Below, piece by piece: positions 1 to 6,316 of a stretch of 8,916 nucleotides of DNA. Both the position numbers and the translations under genes were made by a program. A model generated the notes under the pieces. That model searched no databases. It saw only the letters and a program-made list of their open reading frames with translations, and had not been told where the DNA came from. Numbering within the stretch: the stretch's first letter is position 1; the number at the start of each line of letters is the position of its first letter. The stretch is from Xanthobacteraceae bacterium (GTDB lineage: Bacteria > Pseudomonadota > Alphaproteobacteria > Rhizobiales > Xanthobacteraceae), in contig JASHYD010000020.1 in NCBI GenBank assembly GCA_030043175.1, positions 1-8,916 on the forward strand. The letters run 5' to 3'.

Positions 1-1346
1 CGGCCGCACTTCACGGCGAGGACCTAAAGACGATCGGCGTGTTCACGGTCGAGGCCGACCAGTCGATCCCCTTTGTCCTGTCTTATGGAACCTCATTTGA
101 GAATCCGCCGCTGGCGATTGATCCTTTCGACGCACTGGGGCGCACCGAATCTTACTGGCGCCAATGGAGCGATCAGTGTCCTGACGTTGGGCCTTGGACG
201 GAAGCGGTCAAGCGATCGCTTATCACATTGAAGGCTTTGACCTACGCCCCGACGGGCGGGATCGTTGCTGCTGCTACGACGTCGCTGCCAGAGCGCCTCG
301 GTGGTGTCAGAAACTGGGATTACCGCTACTGCTGGCTGCGGGACGCCACATTCACCCTCTTGGCCTTGATGCATCTCGGATACTACGGCGAAGCACGGGC
401 ATTCCGAGACTGGCTCATTCGGGCTGTCGCCGGCAGTCCGGAGCAGGTGCAGATTGTCTACGGCGTCGGCGGGGAGCGCTGGCTGCCAGAGATGATCATT
501 CCGTGGCTGGCCGGCTATGAAAATTCCGCGCCAGTGCGAATTGGAAACGCCGCATACCAGCAACTGCAGATCGACATCCTTGGCGAGGTCATTGACGCGA
601 TGGCTCAGGCGCGCAAGGGGGGGATGGACATCACCGAGCGCGGCCGCGCCGTACGGCCCGTCGTGTTGGAATACCTGGCAACGGCCTGGCGAGAGCCGGA
701 CCACGGAATTTGGGAGGTTCGCGGTGCGACACAACACTTCGTCCATTCGAAAGTTATGGCCTGGGTCGCGTTCGATCGTGCCGCGAATCAATTTTCCGGC
801 GAAGGATCGAGCGAGTCAGCGCAACGCTGGCGCAAGGTCGCTCGCGAAATCCATGCCGAAATCTGCGAGCGCGGTTTTGACCGCGAACTTAACGCTTTCG
901 TGCAGGCCTACGGCTCCAAACGGCTCGACGCAAGTCTCCTACTGATTCCCCTCGTCGGCTTTCTTCCGGTAACCGATCCTCGGGTCCAGGGAACTCTTCG
1001 GGCGATCGAGAATAGGCTGCTGATCGACCACGAATTCGTTCTGCGGTACGAAACCGAGAATCCCAGTGATGGCCTCGCCCCGGGTGAAGGTGCTTTTCTG
1101 GCCTGCAGCTTTTGGCTGGTCGACAACTACGTATTGCAAGGCCGCTATGCGCAAGCCCGGAGGCTATTCGGCCGTTTGCTCTCGCGCTGCAACGACGTGG
1201 GGTTGCTCGCTGAAGAGTTTGATCCAATGACCGGCCGTATGCTGGGAAATTTTCCGCAGGCCTATAGTCACGTCGGCTTAATCAACTCTGCGCTCGGTCT
1301 GAGTCGAGAGGGCGGCCCGGCCGAGGAGCGCGCCGAGCCGCAATAG
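1..1346 (+). CDS. Glycoside hydrolase family 15 protein (glucoamylase/trehalase type), 5' end missing
   Basis: This is the C-terminal part of a GH15 enzyme, a family that releases glucose from alpha-glucans or hydrolyses trehalose by an inverting mechanism. The frame is open from base 3 to the window edge. The GTG at 39 is internal, because the protein reads on upstream and family members are near 600 residues, so the N-terminal beta-sandwich lies mostly outside. Counting from codon 39, the (alpha/alpha)6 barrel starts around residue 57 with RSLITLKALTYAPTGGIVAA. It contains GGVRNWDYRYCWLRDA (about 88-103). The family's general acid should be the Glu of GIWEVRG (residue 226), and the general base a Glu of LLAEEFDP (392-393), followed by LGNFPQAYSH. 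All core motifs are intact, so the enzyme is probably active. Substrate (starch, dextran or trehalose) cannot be decided. No partner gene lies in the window. Family call very secure. Confidence 0.95.
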   Translation, partial: AALHGEDLKTIGVFTVEADQSIPFVLSYGTSFENPPLAIDPFDALGRTESYWRQWSDQCPDVGPWTEAVKRSLITLKALTYAPTGGIVAAATTSLPERLGGVRNWDYRYCWLRDATFTLLALMHLGYYGEARAFRDWLIRAVAGSPEQVQIVYGVGGERWLPEMIIPWLAGYENSAPVRIGNAAYQQLQIDILGEVIDAMAQARKGGMDITERGRAVRPVVLEYLATAWREPDHGIWEVRGATQHFVHSKVMAWVAFDRAANQFSGEGSSESAQRWRKVAREIHAEICERGFDRELNAFVQAYGSKRLDASLLLIPLVGFLPVTDPRVQGTLRAIENRLLIDHEFVLRYETENPSDGLAPGEGAFLACSFWLVDNYVLQGRYAQARRLFGRLLSRCNDVGLLAEEFDPMTGRMLGNFPQAYSHVGLINSALGLSREGGPAEERAEPQ

Positions 1347-1553
1347 CCGCACGTAACTACCCCTGGCCGTTGCGCGCAATGAAATGGCAAAGCGTACCTG
1401 CCCACGGGTCCCCCGAGGCCGCCTTACCCATTGTAGCAAGATGCATACTTCGGCGCCCTTCCGGCGGAGACGCTCGACGATTGTGCGTTGGCGACGAGGG
1501 TCGCGGGAGAAACGTGATGGCTCAAAGAGGCTGCTAGGACCGATGTCCGAGAT

Positions 1554-1578
1554 GGGTGCCCCTGAAAGTCAGGCACCC
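1554..1578. repeat. Inverted repeat able to form a hairpin
   Basis: GGGTGCC (1554-1560) is complementary to GGCACCC (1572-1578), a 7-bp stem that can continue with TGA/TCA after a two-base bulge and closes with an AAG loop. It lies 208 bases after the GH15 stop and is not followed by a T run, so it is not a classical intrinsic terminator. It could stabilise an mRNA 3' end or be coincidental in GC-rich DNA. Confidence 0.4.
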
Positions 1579-1702
1579 TCGAGCCCTCAACCTTGCTTCA
1601 AACAGCCACTACCGGATCGACATTGATGTCGGAGCCTTGCTTGCGTTCAAGAAATCGGCTTCTAGTGACGCGGCGAGCCAGCTGCAAATTATTTATAATC
1701 AC

Positions 1703-1707
1703 GGGAG
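1703..1707 (+). promoter_or_regulatory. Ribosome binding site of the SDR gene
   Basis: GGGAG lies six bases before the ATG at 1714 and supports that start. The protein then begins with a short lead-in to the first beta strand of the Rossmann fold, as expected for SDRs. Confidence 0.65.
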
Positions 1708-1713
1708 TTTGCG

Positions 1714-2508
1714 ATGGGTGAATTCGACGGCAAGGTCGTGGTCGTTACCGGCGGCAGCCGCGGCATCGGCCAGGCTATTGCGGCGGCCTTTGCGCGCGAG
1801 GGCGCGCAGACCGTGCTTGCCGCTTCCTCGGCGCAAAACCTCGCCGTTGCGGCTGGCGCGATTGTCGCGGGTAGCCGACCACGCGTTCTCGAACCAGTGA
1901 CGGTCGTGGCTGACCTGCGCGAACTCGCCGGCTGCGAAGCTGTCGCCGCCGCGGTGCGCGAGCGCTGCAAGCGCTGCAACATCCTAGTCAATAATGCCGG
2001 CGCCACCCAAGCCGGCAACTTCCTCGACCTTCCGGACTCCGCCTGGATCGACGGCTACGCGTTGAAGCTTTTCGGCTGCGTGCGCATGACGCGTTTCCTG
2101 TGGCCGATGCTCAAGGAGGCGCAAGGCCATGTGGTGAACATTATCGGCATCGCCGCGCGCACGCCGGGTTCCGATTTTCTGATCGGCGGATCGGTCAACG
2201 CCGCGATGGCAAATTTCTCCAAGGGCCTCGCCCAACTTGGCAAGCGCGATGGCGTGAACGTCAATGTCATCCATCCGGGCACGACCGACACCGAGCGCAC
2301 CCACAAGCTTCTGGCGCAGCGCGCCACTGCGAGCGGGCGTCCAACCGACGAGTTGCACCGCGAAATGCTCGCCAGGGACGGATTGCGCCGCCTCGGTCGC
2401 CCGGATGACATCGCGGCGGCGGCACTGTTCCTGTGCGCCGAACGCGCACGCCACATCCAGGGCACCGCCATCGCGGTGGACGGTGGCGCAACACTCGGGT
2501 TTTATTAG
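1714..2508 (+). CDS. SDR family oxidoreductase-like protein with degenerate catalytic triad
   Basis: A 264-residue classical-length short-chain dehydrogenase/reductase fold. The NAD(P)-binding motif TGGSRGIG (residues 12-19) and the NNAG motif (93-96) are intact, and the C-terminus has the usual pattern RLGRPDDIAAAALFLCAE...GTAIAVDGG. The catalytic region is unusual. Aligning VVNIIGIAAR (140-149) with the usual NISS motif, and GGSVNAAMANFSKGLA (158-173) with the usual YSASKAAL motif, places Gly145 at the catalytic Ser, Gly158 at the catalytic Tyr and Asn162 at the catalytic Lys, with the normal 13- and 4-residue spacing. It probably binds NAD(P), but classical SDR hydride transfer to a carbonyl looks unlikely. 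I have seen a comparable loss in other bacterial SDR-like proteins, so this is probably a subfamily rather than a broken gene: the frame is intact and the rest is conserved. Substrate unknown. Start chosen from GGGAG six bases upstream. Confidence 0.9.
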   Translation: MGEFDGKVVVVTGGSRGIGQAIAAAFAREGAQTVLAASSAQNLAVAAGAIVAGSRPRVLEPVTVVADLRELAGCEAVAAAVRERCKRCNILVNNAGATQAGNFLDLPDSAWIDGYALKLFGCVRMTRFLWPMLKEAQGHVVNIIGIAARTPGSDFLIGGSVNAAMANFSKGLAQLGKRDGVNVNVIHPGTTDTERTHKLLAQRATASGRPTDELHREMLARDGLRRLGRPDDIAAAALFLCAERARHIQGTAIAVDGGATLGFY

Positions 2509-2718
2509 CACGGCGGATTAATGGGTCTGCGGGCATTCCGCCTTTGTGTTGCCTCGTGGATGACGCGACCGAAGTCGTCGTATCGAAAAAAACGTCGAAA
2601 TCGGCGCTGCACGTAATCGCTGGATAAGAGCGGACGGATTTCGTCGGCCACTTTGTCGATGGTACCGAAACCAAACCTCAAAGGAGCACATGGCGGTTTT
2701 TCCTTTGTGTTCGGCCGG
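2505..2718 (-). pseudogene. Possible C-terminal gene remnant downstream of the amidohydrolase
   Basis: On the minus strand, in a frame different from the amidohydrolase, an open stretch runs from about 2740 to a TAA at 2505-2507 that overlaps the SDR stop on the other strand. It reads as ordinary soluble-protein sequence, for example FGTIDKVADEIRPLLSSDYV followed by QRRFRRFFRYDDFGRVIHEA. There is no in-frame ATG and only weak GTG or TTG candidates, so if real it is the tail of a gene that lost its 5' part, or that was joined to an upstream frame by an indel. No family recognised. It could also be chance. Confidence 0.25.
2512..2545 (+). terminator. Weak candidate terminator after the SDR gene
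   Basis: GGCGGA (2512-2517) pairs with TCCGCC (2537-2542), followed by TTTGTGTT, starting three bases after the SDR stop. The stem is only 6 bp and the loop 19 bases, so this is a weak candidate. Confidence 0.25.
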
Positions 2719-3753
2719 CTAGTCCAGAGTACATGACGAATGACGGACCGTGTGCGGTTGCTCTTGGCTCTCTACGCGCTCCAGTTTGAAAAGCTTGATC
2801 GCGTTGAGCCTCCCGATCTTGAGTCTGTCGGCTTCGCTGATGCTCACAACGTCGAACCAATCCGCTGCGTGGTCGATATTTTCGAATGGCCAGTCGGTAG
2901 AGAAAAGGATGCGATCGGCACCAATTTCAAGAATCGCGTCGATCAATGACTGGGTTCGGAAGTTCCCTGAGGTCGTGAGATAGAAGTTAGCGTGAAAATA
3001 ATCGGCGATCTTTTTCCTGGCCGGGTATTTTGGCTTCGCCTTTACCCAGGCATTGCGATTGTCTATACGCCACATGCTGTAAGGCAGCCCCTCACCAAGG
3101 TGCCCGAGAATGATGCGCAGTCTTGGATGGTCGTCGAACAGGCCGCAGCCCATCAGCCGCAGGGCGTGTACGGCTGTTTCCTGCGCGAACGCCCAGGTCG
3201 GACCGAGCAGCCAGGGATGGCCTTCGTAGATTTGCGCCCAGGCAGGCAGCGGATTGCGGGGATGCAAATAGAACGGCACGTCGAGAGCTTCGACGACTCC
3301 CCAGAAAGGCCAATACTGGGGCAGATCATAATAGACGGCGGAATTCACATTGTCGATTTGTGAGAAGCCGTTGACGAGCGCGCCTTTGAACCCTAGCTCC
3401 TGGACACAGCGCTGTAGTTCTTTGCTCGCCAGTTCAGGGTCTTGCATTGGCAGCGCGGCGAGCGCCTGGAAACGATCCGGTCGCTTGAGCACCTCCTCGG
3501 CCAGAAAATCATTTGCGCGTCGGGCGATTTCGTCGGCTTTTTTCGGATCCGGTATCGCTTGCACGGCCGGCGCGTTAAGAGATAACAGCATCATTTCCAT
3601 CCCGTGCTGATCCATCAGGCGCAGCCGCCGATCCTGAATATCGAGAATGCGGCTGCGGAGTTCCGGCCAGTGATCGTCGGGAACGAAACCAGCAGAGTCC
3701 ATTAGGGTCTCGTTGATGGCAAAATGCTCCTCAAGTCCAATCTTGCCTCTCAT
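2719..3753 (-). CDS. Gamma-resorcylate decarboxylase (2,6-dihydroxybenzoate decarboxylase), amidohydrolase superfamily
   Basis: This 344-residue cytosolic enzyme of the ACMSD-like amidohydrolase group is expected to decarboxylate gamma-resorcylate (2,6-dihydroxybenzoate) reversibly to resorcinol without an organic cofactor. It resembles the Rhizobium enzyme closely along its whole length. Metal-site residues fall at the numbers known for that family: Glu8 and His10 in LEEH, His164 in FYLHPRNP, and Asp287 in FSTDWPF. His218 and Glu221 in ILGHLGEGLPY, Arg229 in WRIDNRN, Phe23 and Phe290 are also in place. SLNAPAVQAIPD and LGPTWAFAQETAVHALRLM are typical blocks. The family normally ends near Leu324 (KLFKLE); here about 20 more residues follow, with no motif, which may reflect loss of the original stop. 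The ATG at 3753 fits the conserved MxGKxxLEEHFAI start; only a weak GGA precedes it. The related 2,3-dihydroxybenzoate decarboxylase is the main alternative. No resorcinol hydroxylase, hydroxyquinol dioxygenase or maleylacetate reductase is nearby. Confidence 0.93.
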   Translation of the reverse strand: MRGKIGLEEHFAINETLMDSAGFVPDDHWPELRSRILDIQDRRLRLMDQHGMEMMLLSLNAPAVQAIPDPKKADEIARRANDFLAEEVLKRPDRFQALAALPMQDPELASKELQRCVQELGFKGALVNGFSQIDNVNSAVYYDLPQYWPFWGVVEALDVPFYLHPRNPLPAWAQIYEGHPWLLGPTWAFAQETAVHALRLMGCGLFDDHPRLRIILGHLGEGLPYSMWRIDNRNAWVKAKPKYPARKKIADYFHANFYLTTSGNFRTQSLIDAILEIGADRILFSTDWPFENIDHAADWFDVVSISEADRLKIGRLNAIKLFKLERVESQEQPHTVRHSSCTLD

Positions 3754-4016
3754 GTTCCGTGCCCCATGGTGTCGGCTGCGCGATCGGGTTCATGCCGCGA
3801 TACGGCCACAGGTCCCGCACAAGCGGGGTGGCTGCGATACGGACGATCGTATCGCTGCGAAAGCACGAATGTCGGCACGTCGCGCTCTTTTAAGCGCGCG
3901 TCACGCGGACCGTAGACAACGCTCGCATAGCTATCTCCGTGTCTCCGTCGTGCTCTCCGAATGAACCCGGGTCAACCCGCCCGCAGCGCTCCGGCGCGAT
4001 CGCCGGGACGCGGGAC

Positions 4017-4187
4017 TCACTTACGGTACTGTTCGCTGCTGACCCTCTCCAGCCAATCGGCCACACGCCCGTTCACTTCCTGAATTGCGATATCCTGGGT
4101 GGGTGGCCCCATGCCAGCGCGCGCCACCCGCCGGAAGTCACACCACAAATGCACCACCCCGACCAAGCCGCTAAAATCGCCATGATC
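4017..4187 (-). pseudogene. Possible short gene remnant on the minus strand
   Basis: A minus-strand frame bounded by TAA (4188-4190) and TGA (4017-4019) encodes 56 residues, the last 31 from an in-frame Met: MGPPTQDIAIQEVNGRVADW then LERVSSEQYRK. The segment TQDIAIQE..G...D...E loosely recalls the C-terminal helix of phthalate-type Rieske oxygenase alpha subunits, which carry a TQD.A.QE..G...D...E-like pattern. The resemblance is short and unproven, the upstream part does not match, and no ribosome binding site is seen. It could be a decayed aromatic-oxygenase tail, fitting the decarboxylase next door, or chance. Confidence 0.2.
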
Positions 4188-4307
4188 TTACCAACGGGGC
4201 GATAAATGCGGCGTAGGCCCAGTAATGCTCTCGTGCACTCGCTCAATTCACCTCCGCCTTTGGCGTTTGCGCAAGAGCATGCCTATGTTCATGTTGCGAC
4301 TCCGTCG

Positions 4308-4314
4308 AGGGAGG
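4308..4314 (+). promoter_or_regulatory. Strong ribosome binding site deciding the start of the Rieske-fusion gene
   Basis: AGGGAGG ends one base before an ATG at 4316 and seven bases before a second in-frame ATG at 4322. Only the second has workable spacing, so 4322 is taken as the start. Confidence 0.75.
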
Positions 4315-4321
4315 TATGCTC

Positions 4322-6103
4322 ATGGATGCGCCGAACAAGGAATTTGCGCTTGCGGGGAGCCTCGAAGAGCTGAAGGCCAAGGGGCGGCTCGTTGTGCACG
4401 GTGGCCATCGTCCCATTTTGGTCGTCTATGATCGCGGGCGCGTCTTCGCCCTAGACAATCGTTGCCCGCACATGGGGTTTCCACTTGAACGCGGCAGCGT
4501 CGAAGACGGCATCTTGACCTGTCATTGGCACCACGCCCGTTTCGATCTCGAAAGCGGTTGCACCTTCGACCTGTGGGCGGACGACGTACCGATTTGCCCG
4601 GTCGAGATACGCAACGGCGACGTCTGGGTGAAGACCACGTTCGGTCATGGCGATCCGGCCGCGCACTGGCATCGGCGGCTCATCGACGGCCTCGGGCACG
4701 ACATTGGGCTCGTCATTGCCAAGGCCGTGTATGGTCAGGTGGCGGCCGACGTATCGTATACTGACATTGTGCGGCAGGCTGTACTGTTCGGAGTGCAAAA
4801 CCGCGACGGCTGGAGCGTGGGTCTTACGATCTTGACGGCGCTAGCCAATCTCCTGCCCTTTCTTTCAGATGAGGACGCTTATCTCGCGCTATTCCACGGT
4901 GCACGCCGCGTGGCGGCGGACTGCGATGGCGAGGCGCCGCGGCGGGAGCGGACACCACTTGGGGGCCGACCGGAGCCGGCCGCGCTTAAGCGCTGGCTGC
5001 GGCGTTGGACAAGGGTGCGCCATCGCGAGGCGGCCGAGCGCACCCTGCTCACGGCGATTGCGGCCGATTTCTCGCCGGCTATGCTCGCCGATGTGCTCCT
5101 CGCCGCCGAGACCGAGCGGGTGTTCGCCGACACCGGACATTCGCTCGATTTTATCAACAAGGCATTCGAGTGCCTCGACCTGATTGGGTGGCAGCACGCG
5201 GCGGCTATTCTGCCGACTTTGGTCGGCCAGATGGTCGCGGCGCGCGGCGCCGAGGAAACGACCGCCTGGCGCCAGCCAGTCGATCTTGTTGCGCTGTGTG
5301 ACGAAGCATCCGGTCAGCTGCCGGCGTTGTTTGCTGCCGCCCGCCCCCGTCACGGCTGGTCGGATCACGCGGCGCTGGCTCGAGAGCTCCTCGGTGATGA
5401 TCCGGCCCGGATCGTTGACGCGCTGAAGGTGGCAATCCACGCAGGCGCGGCCCCTGCGGACCTCGGCCGATCGCTTGCCTACGGGGCAGCACTTCGGGTG
5501 GCGCGTTTCGGCAATGCCAATGAGCACTCCGATTGGGAGACAGCGCACCACGTCTTCACCTACGCCAACGCGCTCGACCGGACGCTCGAGCGGATCGGGA
5601 CCGCCGACGCCGACCGTTACTCCACGGCCGTGCGCGGCGTCCTGCACGGAGCGATGGCGCTCTACCTTACGCGCTATCTGAATGTGCCGCCGGCCCGCCT
5701 CCCGGGCGAGCGCGGCGGTGAGCTCGACGACCTGCCTCGCGACGCAGAGACGATCCGCGCGAGATTACTCGACACGCTTGACCGTCAGCGACAGGTTGAT
5801 CTCGCGGCGAGACTGGTGGCACGGCATCTCACGCTTGGCCATTCGTCGCAGGCGCTGATCGCCACACTCGCGCGTGCGGTGCTGCGCGAAGATGCTGGCT
5901 TCCACGCCTACCAGATGCTGGAGGCGGGAGTCCGGCAGTTCGCCGCCTGGGGCAACACTGACGAGGGTCGGCACATCCTCATTGCCGTTGCTCGCTATCT
6001 CGCGGCCCATTCACCGACCGAACGCGCGGCGCTGCAGACCGCCGACGTCGCCCGGCGGTTGATGCGGGGCGGCGAGCTGCACCTGGAAGCTGGGGCATCG
6101 TAA
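4322..6103 (+). CDS. Rieske [2Fe-2S] domain fused to a large helical domain of unknown function
   Basis: A 593-residue two-part protein. Residues 7-107 are a Rieske ferredoxin-type domain: the cluster motifs are Cys48-Pro-His50 (RCPHMGFPL) and Cys67-His-Trp-His70 (TCHWHHARFD), so two Cys and two His should bind a [2Fe-2S] cluster for electron transfer. After a linker at HGDPAAHWHRRL the remaining roughly 480 residues are predicted mostly helical, Ala/Leu/Arg-rich, without signal peptide or convincing membrane segments. I do not recognise this part. It carries scattered His in helical settings, including His192 (LFHGARR), His273 (DTGHSLDF), His292 (GWQHAA), His373 (AIHAGA), His402, His409 and His410 (HSDWETAHHVFTYANAL) and His442 (GVLHGAM), which could form a metal or haem site. 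Some of this layout recalls questin-oxidase-like proteins, but I cannot show homology. The Rieske domain may feed electrons to a C-terminal oxygenase-like site. It is not a ring-hydroxylating oxygenase alpha subunit: no catalytic-domain motif is seen. It appears monocistronic. Confidence 0.85.
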   Translation: MDAPNKEFALAGSLEELKAKGRLVVHGGHRPILVVYDRGRVFALDNRCPHMGFPLERGSVEDGILTCHWHHARFDLESGCTFDLWADDVPICPVEIRNGDVWVKTTFGHGDPAAHWHRRLIDGLGHDIGLVIAKAVYGQVAADVSYTDIVRQAVLFGVQNRDGWSVGLTILTALANLLPFLSDEDAYLALFHGARRVAADCDGEAPRRERTPLGGRPEPAALKRWLRRWTRVRHREAAERTLLTAIAADFSPAMLADVLLAAETERVFADTGHSLDFINKAFECLDLIGWQHAAAILPTLVGQMVAARGAEETTAWRQPVDLVALCDEASGQLPALFAAARPRHGWSDHAALARELLGDDPARIVDALKVAIHAGAAPADLGRSLAYGAALRVARFGNANEHSDWETAHHVFTYANALDRTLERIGTADADRYSTAVRGVLHGAMALYLTRYLNVPPARLPGERGGELDDLPRDAETIRARLLDTLDRQRQVDLAARLVARHLTLGHSSQALIATLARAVLREDAGFHAYQMLEAGVRQFAAWGNTDEGRHILIAVARYLAAHSPTERAALQTADVARRLMRGGELHLEAGAS

Positions 6104-6316
6104 AGATGCCAGCGCATCCAGCGTTTCGGCGTCGGGTGGGGGCGATAGTTTGAGGCGCTGCGCTCGCTAGACGCGATCGCCATGATGCCTTTGTTCGGCG
6201 AACGAGCCAGATCTCTCAGTGCCGACCTTCGTTGATGCCATTGCCGCGCGCAATCAGCTTTGCCTTTCGCGCCGAGTTCTCATCTTGCCGGGCAAATGAA
6301 GGTTTGGCTCGGCAAT
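6104..6316. other. Short gap between convergent genes
   Basis: These 213 bases separate the stop of the Rieske-fusion gene (plus) from the stop of the ornithine-cyclodeaminase-like gene (minus). I see no gene, no strong intrinsic terminator and no repeat. Confidence 0.5.

Larger units (their letters stand above)
1347..1713. other. Gene-poor gap between GH15 gene and SDR gene
   Basis: These 367 bases hold no convincing gene on either strand. The plus-strand frames that are open here encode Arg/Ser/Pro-rich sequence without any recognisable domain. A 25-base imperfect inverted repeat at 1554-1578 is the only clear structure. A TATAAT hexamer at 1694-1699 sits so close to the next start that a transcript from it would have almost no leader. 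Confidence 0.6.
3754..4321. other. Intergenic region between divergent amidohydrolase and Rieske-fusion genes
   Basis: About 570 bases separate two divergently oriented genes, so both 5' control regions should lie here. I see no strong sigma70-type promoter pair and no clear operator. Plus-strand open frames in this stretch have basic, Ser/Arg-rich translations without domains. The one protein-like stretch is on the minus strand at 4017-4187 and is listed separately. A strong ribosome binding site closes the region at 4308-4314. Confidence 0.6.

Noticed and set aside
93..791. Long minus-strand open frame opposite the GH15 gene
   Set aside because: It is antisense to a gene with intact family motifs, and its translation shows no domain.
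1384..1626. 80-codon plus-strand open frame in the gap after GH15
   Set aside because: Arg/Ser/Pro-rich translation, no ribosome binding site of note, no recognisable motif, and it reads through the hairpin at 1554-1578.
1694..1699. Perfect TATAAT hexamer before the SDR gene
   Set aside because: No matching -35 box lies 16-18 bases upstream, and initiation from it would start the transcript inside the ribosome binding site.
2690..2722. ATG preceded by AAGGAG, encoding 10 residues
   Set aside because: The spacing of three bases is too short and the frame stops after ten codons; no evidence of a real peptide gene.
4225..4431. Plus-strand open frame upstream of and overlapping the Rieske-fusion gene
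   Set aside because: Its translation is low-complexity basic sequence, and the overlapping frame has a clear Rieske domain with a strong ribosome binding site.
4889..5647. 252-codon minus-strand open frame inside the Rieske-fusion gene
   Set aside because: It is a mirror of GC-rich coding sequence on the plus strand, with a translation that shows no conserved motif.
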